DNA from: Desulfuromonadales bacterium
GTDB taxonomy: Bacteria; Desulfobacterota; Desulfuromonadia; Desulfuromonadales; BM103
Assembly (NCBI GenBank): GCA_030614505.1
Contig: JAUWTX010000032.1
Location: 1 to 12,685 of the forward strand
Reading direction: 5' to 3'
DNA length: 12,685 bases
Every line of letters starts with the position of its first letter. Position 1 is the first letter of the stretch. Of the stretch, positions 6,404-12,685 are shown piece after piece. The notes beneath the pieces were generated by a model. The model was not told where the DNA came from. It was given only the letters and a program-made list of their open reading frames with translations, and did no database searches. The position numbers and the translations under genes are program-made.

Positions 6404-6430
6404 TTGTTGTTGACAATGAGGCAATATAAT
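6404..6430 (+). promoter_or_regulatory. Promoter of the cold-shock leader transcript
   Basis: A perfect TATAAT at 6425-6430 is preceded by TTGTTG (6404-6409) at 15 bases or TCTTGT at 17. A consensus TTGACA at 6410-6415 is too close (9 bases) to serve this -10. Transcription would start near 6437, giving a leader of about 300 bases before the cold-shock gene. Long structured leaders are typical of csp genes. Confidence 0.5.
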
Positions 6431-6436
6431 CTTTTC

Positions 6437-6737
6437 TGTGCCTCGTATGCAAAGAGAAAGCAACCGGTTTGCTACTAACAGCTAGCCCGAATTTTATAAA
6501 ACATTTTAAAGGGTTGAGGTATTTAAAGCTTGCATTTGACCTTACGAGTGGTTTAATAAGAAAATCTCTTAGAAGTTTGTGTCTGTTAATAAGGCTGAGA
6601 CAGCGTGATAGACGTAATCATTATAACGTCGCACCGCGCAGGCAAGGGGGTCTGTGCGGTATTCTTGTTTTTAGGCCAATTTACGGACGCAACCAAACAG
6701 AGCTCAAAGGATTGAGCAGAAACAAGGAGAAGTAGAA
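6437..6737 (+). other. Long untranslated leader of the cold-shock gene with several hairpins
   Basis: This makes up most of the 457-base stretch without a convincing gene (6281-6737). Hairpins visible: AGCAA/TTGCT around 6460-6475, GACGT/ACGTC at 6611-6615 and 6626-6630, the terminator-like stem at 6633-6660, and a perfect 6-bp stem GCTCAA-AGGA-TTGAGC at 6702-6717 just before the ribosome site. A GACGTA sequence at 6611 recalls the cold box of enterobacterial csp leaders, but only loosely. An 88-codon frame from 6469 has no ribosome site and shows no recognisable protein. Confidence 0.5.
6633..6672 (+). terminator. Terminator-like hairpin inside the cold-shock leader
   Basis: ACCGCGCAG (6633-6641) pairs with CTGTGCGGT (6652-6660), nine pairs with one G-U, around a ten-base loop. 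ATTCTTGTTTTT (6661-6672) follows, nine of twelve bases being T. By form it is an intrinsic terminator. Since I see no promoter between it and the gene at 6738, it would act as an attenuator, or it ends a separate small RNA. Confidence 0.6.
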
Positions 6738-6938
6738 ATGGCTGAAGGAGCAGTGAAATGGTTTAATGATGCTAAAGGGTTCGGGTTTATTTCTCAGGAT
6801 GATGGGCCGGATGTTTTCGTTCACTTTTCTGTGATTCAGGGGGATGGTTTCAAATCTCTGGTTGAAGGCGATCGCGTTACCTTTGATGTTGAGGATGGTC
6901 CCAAGGGTCTCCAGGCTTCCAATGTTGTAAAGGCCTGA
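6738..6938 (+). CDS. csp: Cold-shock protein (CspA family RNA chaperone)
   Basis: A 66-residue single cold-shock domain, the standard length. These proteins bind single-stranded RNA and DNA and melt structures in mRNA, in the cytoplasm. The hallmarks are all there: GAVKWFNDAKGFGFI (4-18) with RNP1 KGFGFI (13-18), RNP2 VFVHF (26-30), and the closing strand GPKGLQASNV. The start is ATG 6738 with AAGGAGA (6724-6730) seven bases upstream, one of the best ribosome sites in the window. A long leader with a terminator-like hairpin lies in front, so control is probably post-transcriptional. The last codons and stop (AAGGCCTGA) are part of a 21-base tandem duplication. Which paralogue it is cannot be told. 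Confidence 0.97.
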   Translation: MAEGAVKWFNDAKGFGFISQDDGPDVFVHFSVIQGDGFKSLVEGDRVTFDVEDGPKGLQASNVVKA

Positions 6939-6965
6939 GGTTGTAAACAGAAGGCCTGAGGTTGT
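6930..6965 (+). repeat. Tandem duplication covering the end of the cold-shock gene
   Basis: AAGGCCTGAGGTTGT occurs at 6930-6944 and again at 6951-6965, a period of 21 bases. TAAAC follows in both copies (after one extra T in the second). The first copy holds the last two codons and stop of the gene; the second lies in the 3' untranslated part. A GTTGTAAA also stands just before the first copy. Confidence 0.85.
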
Positions 6966-6983
6966 TAAACAATTAAACGAGAT

Positions 6984-7017
6984 GGGCTCCGCAGATTACT
7001 GCGGGGCCCGTTTTTTT
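6984..7017 (+). terminator. Strong terminator of the cold-shock gene
   Basis: GGGCTCCGCAG (6984-6994) pairs with CTGCGGGGCCC (6999-7009), eleven pairs with one G-U, on an ATTA loop. Seven T follow at 7011-7017. It lies between the convergent cold-shock gene and the pabB-pabC gene (stop at 7025). In the minus direction the T tract is poor, so it mainly serves the plus strand. Confidence 0.92.
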
Positions 7018-7024
7018 ATAATCG

Positions 7025-8764
7025 TCAAAGACGTTGTTCACAGAGTACCGCCCGTCTCCATTTTCTGACAGCATTGATCAGATAGATTTGTGAACTGTTG
7101 CGTAGGTCGTCAATAGTCAGCACTTGCTCTGTTAAGATACCCCTCTGCAACAGAAACTTTCGATAAGTCCCTGGCAAAAGACCGCAGTTGACAGGTGGTG
7201 TTAAAAGCCTTCCCGATATTTCAACGACCAGATTCGCGGTACAGCACTCAGTTACCTCACCACGTTCATTCCAGAGTACGACTTCATCGGCATCTTTCAC
7301 CTCGGCGAGGCAGGTCTCATAGAGTTGTCGTTGCGTGGTTTTGTGGTAGAGAAATACATTTTGTGAATCAACGGGTCGTGATGCCAGGCGGATCTTCAAC
7401 GGTGCTGATGGAGGAGGATCAATCATTGTAAATGATCCCTCCAGTCGGCCGTCATTGTGCAGCAGAAGCCGGACTCTACGGGGTGTCTCTGAAAAGTTCT
7501 CAATCAGTGCCAGCAGGTAATTATTGACGTGCTCAATGCTGCAATCAATATTGAAATAGTCTGCAGATGCCTGCAGACGATCCAGATGTTCCGGCAGGAT
7601 GAAGTATCCTTTGCCGGGTGTCCAGCGCAAGGTTTCAATCAATGCGAAAGAGCCAATCGGTCGTGAGAGAACGGCGGCTTTATCGAGGCATTCCCGGTAT
7701 TCATCAGCGCTGTCAGAATCCCAGGTGATACCTGCACCGACGCCATATGTGGCATGTTTGTTCTGTTGATCAACCAGTACGGTACGGATGGCGACATTGA
7801 AGTGTGCCTGCCTGCCTGGTGCTATCCAGCCGAAGGTGCCGGTGTAAATCTGACGCGGTCTTGCTTCGGCCGCGTTTATGATCTGCATGGTTTTAACCTT
7901 GGGGGCGCCAGTGATCGAGGCACAGGGGAAGAGTGCCTGAAAGATTTCTGCCAGCGATGCTTTGCTGCGAGCGGTGGCTGTCGATGTCAACTGCCAGACA
8001 GTGGGATATTTTTCCAGGGTACAGATATCTTTGGCCCAAACCTCGCCGGGTGGCGCCAGTCGTCCCAGGTCGTTGCGTACCATGTCGAGAATCATGATGT
8101 TTTCGGCGCGGTTTTTGGCTGATTTCTGCAGATTGTCTGCCTGGTGATAGTCCTCTTCGAGAGTACGTCCGCGCGGTGCAGTTCCTTTCATCGGTCGCAT
8201 CGTCAGATAATCACCATTTCTGCTAAAGAAAAGCTCTGGAGAAACGGAACAGATAGCCCAACGGTCGGTTTCCAGGTAACCGGCGCCTGTGGCCTGCTGG
8301 TTGCGAACCAGGTGCAAAAAGAATGGCCAGGGATCTTGAGAAAAATCACTGGTAAGAGGAAAGGTCAGGTTGACCTGATAAGTTTCGCCGCGGGCAATGG
8401 CCGTATGGATTCTATCAATTTTTTTTGAAAATTTGGCGGCAGTCTCCTCTGACTGCCAGTCCGGGAGGTCAGGTGTCCCGGCAGGAGTCGGCAGGTCGAT
8501 TCGTTCTGCCGCAGCGAATAGTCCGAAACGCAGCAGAGGGAATTCTCCCGGCGCGTGGGTTTTCAAGGCATCATCAAAAGCTGAGGCAGCTTCGTAGCTG
8601 ACAAAACCGGCGGCAAAGAGACCTTCCTTTTCTACGCGATCCTCTATGTACTCCAAAGTGGACAGGACCTCGTCCAGTGTGTGGATTTCAATCTCTTCAA
8701 GAGGATCACTGAAGCGTAGCCAGTTTCCAGCTTGCGGGTCATATAGAACGGCGAGTTCTGGCAT
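7025..8764 (-). CDS. pabB: Aminodeoxychorismate synthase component I fused to aminodeoxychorismate lyase
   Basis: 579 residues with two enzymes in one chain. Residues about 1-365 are PabB: chorismate plus ammonia gives 4-amino-4-deoxychorismate. Motifs are SPELFF (175-180), RPMKGTAPRG (190-199) with K193, the lysine that separates PabB from anthranilate synthase TrpE, MILDMVRNDLGR (224-235), ITGAPKVKTM (284-293) and GVGAGITWDSD (341-351). Residues about 370-579 are PabC, a fold-type IV PLP lyase that releases pyruvate to give p-aminobenzoate for folate. It has ALIETLRW at the start, K475 in YHKTTQR as the likely PLP lysine, and GLLPGTYRKFLLQRG (528-542). The fusion is a known arrangement. The glutaminase PabA is not in the window. 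The start ATG (8762-8764) has no real ribosome site; it lies 20 bases after yceH, so coupled translation is likely. Confidence 0.95.
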   Translation of the reverse strand: MPELAVLYDPQAGNWLRFSDPLEEIEIHTLDEVLSTLEYIEDRVEKEGLFAAGFVSYEAASAFDDALKTHAPGEFPLLRFGLFAAAERIDLPTPAGTPDLPDWQSEETAAKFSKKIDRIHTAIARGETYQVNLTFPLTSDFSQDPWPFFLHLVRNQQATGAGYLETDRWAICSVSPELFFSRNGDYLTMRPMKGTAPRGRTLEEDYHQADNLQKSAKNRAENIMILDMVRNDLGRLAPPGEVWAKDICTLEKYPTVWQLTSTATARSKASLAEIFQALFPCASITGAPKVKTMQIINAAEARPRQIYTGTFGWIAPGRQAHFNVAIRTVLVDQQNKHATYGVGAGITWDSDSADEYRECLDKAAVLSRPIGSFALIETLRWTPGKGYFILPEHLDRLQASADYFNIDCSIEHVNNYLLALIENFSETPRRVRLLLHNDGRLEGSFTMIDPPPSAPLKIRLASRPVDSQNVFLYHKTTQRQLYETCLAEVKDADEVVLWNERGEVTECCTANLVVEISGRLLTPPVNCGLLPGTYRKFLLQRGILTEQVLTIDDLRNSSQIYLINAVRKWRRAVLCEQRL

Positions 8765-8784
8765 AGTGCTGGTCGTCAGGTCTG

Positions 8785-9441
8785 CTATTCGAACTGGGCC
8801 TGAAACAATTTCAACTGATTGCGAACTTCATCCAGTTCGGCACGGAGTGTGGCAACATCCTGCTCCAGTTTGGTAATCCGATCGTTCTCTGCCGCAACCT
8901 GTAGCCTGGCCGGCTCTGCTGGCAAGGATGACGTCTCCTCGATCTTCGGTGTGCCGGACAGCAGATGAGCAAAACGCTGCTCCTTGCGTCCCGGCTGGCG
9001 TGGCAGTCGAGTCAGCAGTGGCTCACCTCTCTCCATCAGGTTCTGCAACAATTCCTCAACAGCCTGTAGATCGCCTACTGGATACATGCGTTCGGCACGG
9101 TTGCGCAATTCACCGATGGTTTGCGGACCACGCAACAGCAATTCGGCAAGGATTGACAACTCTTCGGGATCCAGCCCCAGCACCCCTTCCAGGTTATGAC
9201 AGTACTTGGCTGAACGCACGCCCTCTGCCGATTGGTGAGCCATCTGTTTCTGGCGCAGACTGTCGAGCGCTCGAACCACGTCGGTGCTTTCCAGAAGCAT
9301 GACCGGTTCGCGATTCGATTTCTGGTTGCAGGCGTTGGTCAGAGCGTTGAGAGTCAGTGGATAGTACTCGGGTGTAGCCAGATCCTTTTCGACCAGGCAG
9401 CCAAGCACGCGGACTTCGATCTCATCAAGTAGACGTTCCAT
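8785..9441 (-). CDS. yceH: YceH / UPF0502 (DUF480) protein
   Basis: 218 residues, start ATG 9439-9441 with AGAAGG six bases upstream. The N-terminal signature EVRVLGCLVEKDLATPEYYPLTLNAL begins at residue 9, followed by ACNQKSNREPVM (38-48). It is the DUF480 family, built of two winged-helix domains (about 1-80 and 90-165; LLLRGPQTIGELRNRAERM is the second one's helix-turn-helix-like part). A proline/alanine linker and a coiled coil at about 184-214 (heptads of Leu/Val in RITKLEQDVATLRAELDEV) may make it a dimer. The function is unknown; a DNA-binding role is inferred from the fold only. It precedes pabB-pabC by 20 bases and has its own promoter at 9470-9498. The stop is TAG. Confidence 0.95.
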   Translation of the reverse strand: MERLLDEIEVRVLGCLVEKDLATPEYYPLTLNALTNACNQKSNREPVMLLESTDVVRALDSLRQKQMAHQSAEGVRSAKYCHNLEGVLGLDPEELSILAELLLRGPQTIGELRNRAERMYPVGDLQAVEELLQNLMERGEPLLTRLPRQPGRKEQRFAHLLSGTPKIEETSSLPAEPARLQVAAENDRITKLEQDVATLRAELDEVRNQLKLFQAQFE

Positions 9442-9469
9442 AACGAACCTTCTTTAAGAGTGTTCAGAC

Positions 9470-9498
9470 ATCATAACGATATGAGTTTGAAAAGCCAA
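9470..9498 (-). promoter_or_regulatory. Promoter of the yceH-pabBC unit
   Basis: On the minus strand TTGGCT (complement of 9493-9498) and TATGAT (complement of 9470-9475) stand exactly 17 bases apart, 28 bases before the yceH start codon. Agreement is 4 of 6 for the -35 and 5 of 6 for the -10. Confidence 0.6.
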
Positions 9499-9532
9499 TA
9501 TTATCAGGAAAGGGCTGAGCTTCTGTGGTCTG

Positions 9533-11377
9533 TTACCGGGGTCGCTTCTTGCTTTTGTGTTTTGTGTGCCGGGGCGGTCTGGATCCCTTGTCGGCAGGCC
9601 TCCCCTGGATGCTCAATAATCGGCCGGCCAATTCCTCCCGGTTACACTGCCTGAGAGCTTCGAGTACATCTTTGCGTTTTTCAGGCAGGTGCCAGAGCAG
9701 CAATGACTTCTGCAGCCGCCGCTCTATCGCGTTGCGGGGTACATGCACTGTTTCGTCTGTAAGTGGATCGCGACCGGTATGGTAGATACAGGTGGCCAGG
9801 CTGCCCGGAGTCGGTGTGAACTCCTGGACCTGCTCCACGCGTAAATTGTGTTCTTTCAGGAAAAGGGCGACATCAATCATGTCATCGAGAGTGCAACCTG
9901 GGTGAGCGCTGATGAAGTAGGGGACAATGGCCTGTTTCTTCCCTAAGTTGCTACTCTGCTCGCGGAAGCGTTGCAGAAACTGCTCAAAGACTTTTGGCCC
10001 CGGTTTACGCATGATTTTTGTGACCTTAGGGCTACTCGATTCGGGAGCCACTTTGAGCAGGCCGCCGACGTGATGTTTGATCAAATCGGAAAAATAGTCA
10101 GGTTGACGGTTAAGCAGATCGAAGCGGATCCCCGAGGCGACGAACAGGTGTTTGATGGCCGGATGTTTGCGTAATTTGCGCAACAGGGCCACGGCCCGGT
10201 CGTCACGTGTGTCAAGGTGTTTGCAGATCTGCGGGTAGAGACAGCTCTCACGGCGGCAGGCAGCTTGAGCCTCTGGGTCGCTACAGTGTAGGCCGTACAT
10301 GTTCGCAGTCGGTCCGCCGACATCCGTTACCGTGCCACGAAACTCCGGGTGACGGCTCAATCGATCAAGCTCATCTTGCACCGATTTCTCAGATCGCGAC
10401 TGGATCGTCTTACCCTGGTGGTGGGTGATAGCGCAGAATGCACAGCCGCCACAGCAGCCTCGATGGCTGGTGATGGAAAATTTGATTTGCCCGTAAGCCG
10501 GGATCGGTTCGCAGTACGATGGATGTGGTAGCTTTAAAAAGGGCAGGGCGTAGATGCGGTCGAGTTGCCCTTCCTCCAGTGGCATGGCTGGCGGGTTGAC
10601 CACGACAAGACGTTTACCGTGGGTCTGCAGCAACGCTTTACCACTGAAAGGGTTCTTTTGTTCTGAGGCCAGTTTGAACGCTTTGTTGTAAGCGTCAGTG
10701 CTTGCGTTGACTTCTTCGAAAGAGGGCAATCTGACAGCATCATCAGGCTCGGTTCTGGCTATGAAGGCTGTACCGCGCAGATCAGTGATACTGTCGATTG
10801 ATTCTCCTGCCTGCATTCGCTTTGCCAGGGAGGAGAGAGCAGATTCGGCCATGCCGAAAAGCAGCATATCAGCCTTGCTGTCGACCAGCACTGAGCGTCT
10901 GACCTTGTTGTCCCAGTAATCGTAATGCGCGAGTCGACGCAAGCTCGCTTCGATGCCGCCGATTATTGTCGGTAGCCCCTTGAATGCGCCCTTGACAGCT
11001 GCAGTATAGGCGATCACTGCCCGGTTCGGCCGGGTACCGGCCCGTCCGCCCGGGGTGTAGGCGTCGTCATTACGAACTTTCTTGGCCGCAGTGTAACGGT
11101 TGACCATAGAATCCATGGCGCCGGCAGAGATGGCGGCAAACAGACGCGGACGACCCATGATTTTGAAAACTTCCGGATCGCGCCAGTCCGGTTGGGCGAG
11201 GATACCGACACGATAACCATCAGCTTCGAGCAGACGGGCGAGCAGTGGTGTGCCGAAGGCTGGATGATCAATATAGGCATCGCCGGTGACGAAGAGCACA
11301 TCAAGTTCGTCCCAGCCACGTTGTGCCATTTCAGCCCGACTACACGGAATGAATCTGTCGAGGTTCTCTTTTGCCAA
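9533..11377 (-). CDS. ygiQ: YgiQ-family radical SAM protein
   Basis: 614 residues. An N-terminal cobalamin-binding-like region (about 20-170: DVLFVTGDAYIDHPAFG, then LEADGYRVGILAQPDW, and GLPTIIGGIEASLRRLAHYDYW) precedes the radical SAM core. The iron-sulfur motif is RGCCGGCAFC with C308, C312 and C315 in CX3CX2C spacing. The C-terminal domain ends in a very basic tail (HTKHKSKKRPR). The family is widespread and its reaction is not established as far as I know. The start is TTG at 11375-11377 with AGGA six bases upstream; no in-frame ATG precedes it, and the usual family start region (DRFIPCSRAEM) follows at once. The AGGA overlaps the stop of the GDSL lipoprotein gene eight bases upstream, so the two are translationally coupled. 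Confidence 0.96.
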   Translation of the reverse strand: MAKENLDRFIPCSRAEMAQRGWDELDVLFVTGDAYIDHPAFGTPLLARLLEADGYRVGILAQPDWRDPEVFKIMGRPRLFAAISAGAMDSMVNRYTAAKKVRNDDAYTPGGRAGTRPNRAVIAYTAAVKGAFKGLPTIIGGIEASLRRLAHYDYWDNKVRRSVLVDSKADMLLFGMAESALSSLAKRMQAGESIDSITDLRGTAFIARTEPDDAVRLPSFEEVNASTDAYNKAFKLASEQKNPFSGKALLQTHGKRLVVVNPPAMPLEEGQLDRIYALPFLKLPHPSYCEPIPAYGQIKFSITSHRGCCGGCAFCAITHHQGKTIQSRSEKSVQDELDRLSRHPEFRGTVTDVGGPTANMYGLHCSDPEAQAACRRESCLYPQICKHLDTRDDRAVALLRKLRKHPAIKHLFVASGIRFDLLNRQPDYFSDLIKHHVGGLLKVAPESSSPKVTKIMRKPGPKVFEQFLQRFREQSSNLGKKQAIVPYFISAHPGCTLDDMIDVALFLKEHNLRVEQVQEFTPTPGSLATCIYHTGRDPLTDETVHVPRNAIERRLQKSLLLWHLPEKRKDVLEALRQCNREELAGRLLSIQGRPADKGSRPPRHTKHKSKKRPR

Positions 11378-11385
11378 TGGTTGTC

Positions 11386-12000
11386 CTACTTCCGCTGTGC
11401 TTTGTTGATGAGCTCGTAAATAGCCTCGGCCATAAGACGGTAGCCGGTGGCGTTGGGATGGATGACATCGCTTTTCATGCTGTTGTCACCCAGCAGGTCG
11501 AGAAGAATGTCTCCCTCGAAAGGGACGGCTGATTCTTCGGCTACAGATGAATAAAGTTTCGGAATTTCGAGGCCAAAACCTAGTTTCGGAACACCAATCA
11601 GTACGACATCGGCCCCGCGCTTTCGGATCAACTCGACCATCGCTTTGAGATTGCGGAAGGTCTCCTCCTGATCGAGTCGGCGCAATAAATCGTTGCCGCC
11701 GTGGCATAGAATAACCAGTGTTGGGTTGTGTCTTTCGAGTATACCGGGAAGCCGCTTGAGGCCAGCGGCGGAAATCTCGCCGGGAACGCCTGCATTGATG
11801 ACTGGCCTGCCCAGCAGATTGGCCAGGACATCCGGATAAGATTGCCCGGCAGAGGCTCCATTGCCATGCGTGAGGCTGTCGCCGAAAGCCAGTACTATGG
11901 TGTCCTGCCCGAGCGGTGTGATTTTCGGCCCGGAATCGCAACCGGCAAATAAAACGGCGTAAAAAAAGAGGATAAAGATAACGAAAATGTTTCGATGCAT
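11386..12000 (-). CDS. GDSL/SGNH-family esterase, putative lipoprotein
   Basis: 204 residues from the ATG at 11998-12000, which has GAGGT four bases upstream. A TTG at 12030 in the same frame would add ten residues before the signal peptide and has no clear ribosome site. The signal peptide ends in LFAGC (17-21), so C21 may be acylated; phenylalanine at -3 makes it a less standard lipobox. D22 at +2 would favour the inner membrane by the E. coli rule. The four SGNH blocks are visible: GDSL with S42, NAGVPGE with G71, GGND with N103, and DVIHP with D178 and H181. This is the TesA/arylesterase type, which cleaves acyl or aryl esters outside the cytoplasm. The true substrate is unknown. The stop is TAG. 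Confidence 0.92.
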   Translation of the reverse strand: MHRNIFVIFILFFYAVLFAGCDSGPKITPLGQDTIVLAFGDSLTHGNGASAGQSYPDVLANLLGRPVINAGVPGEISAAGLKRLPGILERHNPTLVILCHGGNDLLRRLDQEETFRNLKAMVELIRKRGADVVLIGVPKLGFGLEIPKLYSSVAEESAVPFEGDILLDLLGDNSMKSDVIHPNATGYRLMAEAIYELINKAQRK

Positions 12001-12023
12001 GGCGACCTCGTGCCAAGATGGTA

Positions 12024-12051
12024 TTAACAAGGCTCCATCATGGCATAAATG
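12024..12051 (+). promoter_or_regulatory. Possible promoter of yqaA
   Basis: TTAACA (12024-12029) and TAAATG (12046-12051) are 16 bases apart, about 22 bases before the TTG start at 12074. The -35 is good (5 of 6) and the -10 poor (3 of 6). Confidence 0.25.
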
Positions 12052-12073
12052 TCTCCCATAAAGGAATACCCCG

Positions 12074-12529
12074 TTGGAACAGTTGCTACTTGAACATGGC
12101 TATCCGGCGCTTTTTCTGCTCAGCTTTCTGGCCTCCACCCTGTTGCCTCTTGGTAGCGAGTGGCTTCTGGCTGTCCTGATTCTCAATGGTTTCGATTCAT
12201 CGATCGTTGTATTGGTCGCAACGGTTGGCAACAGTTGTGGTGCCTTAACGACTTATGCCATCGGTTTGTGGGGCGGTCCTTTCCTAGTGCAACGTATTTT
12301 ACGGATCAGTCATGAAAGCCAGCAACGCGCTGAACAATATTTTTCCCGTTACGGCAGTTGGGCACTGCTTTTCTCCTGGGTGCCGGTGCTCGGAGATCCG
12401 CTTTGCCTGGCTGCTGGCATCCTGCGAACCAGGTTCTGGCGATTTCTCCTTTTAGTCACCGCAGGAAAATTTGTCCGCTACCTGATAGTAGCAAAGCTGG
12501 TTGTCGAGGGGATTCACACTATTTCATGA
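12074..12529 (+). CDS. yqaA: YqaA-family membrane protein (DedA superfamily relative)
   Basis: 151 residues, close to the length of E. coli YqaA (about 142). The whole chain follows that family: FLASTLLPLGSEWLLAVLI (18-36), GNSCGALTTYAIG (52-64), YFSRYGSWALLFSWVPVLGD (89-108), LCLAAGILR, then GKFVRYLIVA. Hydrophobic segments at about 10-40, 43-65, 94-115 and 124-145 place it in the inner membrane. Relatives in the wider DedA/VTT group act in lipid carrier transport and membrane homeostasis; YqaA itself has no settled role that I know. The start is TTG at 12074 with AAGGA eight bases upstream. No ATG fits, and conserved residues begin right away. It is divergent from the GDSL gene. Confidence 0.92.
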   Translation: MEQLLLEHGYPALFLLSFLASTLLPLGSEWLLAVLILNGFDSSIVVLVATVGNSCGALTTYAIGLWGGPFLVQRILRISHESQQRAEQYFSRYGSWALLFSWVPVLGDPLCLAAGILRTRFWRFLLLVTAGKFVRYLIVAKLVVEGIHTIS

Positions 12530-12546
12530 GGGTAAGGGGTCGCGTC

Positions 12547-12595
12547 TACACATTTCACATTTTTTGCGTTATCCACAGATTTTGTGGAATGTGTA
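12547..12595. promoter_or_regulatory. DnaA-box cluster within an inverted repeat
   Basis: A perfect DnaA box, TTATCCACA, lies at 12569-12577. Two weaker boxes (7 of 9) flank it: CATTTCACA at 12551-12559 on the plus strand, and CATTCCACA at 12583-12591 on the minus strand. The outer arms, 12547-12559 and 12583-12595, form a 13-bp inverted repeat with one G-U pair. The surroundings are A+T-rich with a T tract at 12560-12565. It could be a DnaA-controlled promoter region for a gene beyond the right edge, or part of a replication origin. Confidence 0.5.
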
Positions 12596-12685
12596 CGGGC
12601 TGTTGCCCAAATCAGCTCTCGACAGTAAAAACAAAAATGACAGCGTTGCTTTATGACGAAAGCACAGAATTAGCTGTTAAATATC

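Noticed and set aside
6410..6430. TTGACA at 6410 paired with TATAAT at 6425 as one promoter
   Set aside because: The spacing is only 9 bases; the -10 must be used with a less perfect -35 further upstream.
6469..6735. Open frame of 88 codons on the plus strand ahead of csp
   Set aside because: No ribosome site, low-complexity basic product, runs through the terminator-like hairpin and the csp ribosome site region. Better explained as untranslated leader.
12001..12030. Longer start (TTG at 12030) for the GDSL lipoprotein
   Set aside because: It would put ten polar residues before the signal peptide; the ATG at 12000 has a GAGGT site at the right distance.
1..12685. CRISPR arrays, tRNA or rRNA genes, insertion sequences, phage or defence genes
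   Set aside because: No spaced repeats of the right size, no cloverleaf or rRNA-like stretches, and no transposase, integrase or known defence domains were seen on either strand.

Overview
The window reads as a piece of a Gram-negative bacterial chromosome of roughly 50% GC. Two putative lipoproteins, the long HisG form with a separate hisI next to it, a fused PabB-PabC protein, a YgiQ radical SAM protein and a small 'GPERR' protein together suggest a deltaproteobacterium of the Desulfuromonadales type (Geobacter/Desulfuromonas/Pelobacter relatives). That placement is from remembered family resemblance, not a search. Nearly all genes lie on the minus strand; plus-strand genes are the 5'-truncated first gene, a small cold-shock gene and yqaA, plus one doubtful small ORF.

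Layout. 1-172: 3' end of a plus-strand gene, perhaps an LPS-kinase-like protein, followed by a perfect hairpin with a T tract (284-321). 359-1312: membrane-bound histidine-kinase-like protein with a good ATPase domain but no phosphoacceptor histidine in the expected place. 1382-1543: possible 53-residue ORF with a good Shine-Dalgarno. 1561-1755: 64-residue conserved-looking protein with a strong terminator. 1903-3250: hisI-hisG, read leftwards from a promoter at 3287-3315. hisG carries an in-frame amber codon just after its PRPP-binding loop. 3384-5076: exported DUF4019-like protein and an orphan lipoprotein of the branched-chain amino acid receptor type. 5245-6280: HIT-family hydrolase and an unknown membrane protein, likely co-transcribed.

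6281-6737 is a 457-base gene-poor stretch. It holds a promoter and a long leader with hairpins, one of them terminator-like, in front of a cold-shock protein gene (6738-6938). The end of that gene is duplicated in tandem and followed by a strong terminator. 7025-9441: yceH and a pabB-pabC fusion, a likely two-gene operon that makes p-aminobenzoate for folate. 9533-12000: GDSL-type lipoprotein esterase and ygiQ, closely coupled. 12074-12529: divergent yqaA membrane protein. The last 150 bases hold a perfect DnaA box within a small inverted cluster.

Most of the window is ordinary housekeeping and accessory metabolism; I found no clear new multi-gene system. The points most worth checking are the amber codon in hisG, the terminator-like structure inside the cold-shock leader, the DnaA-box cluster at the right edge, the histidine-less kinase, and the heptanucleotide repeats between hisI and hisG.
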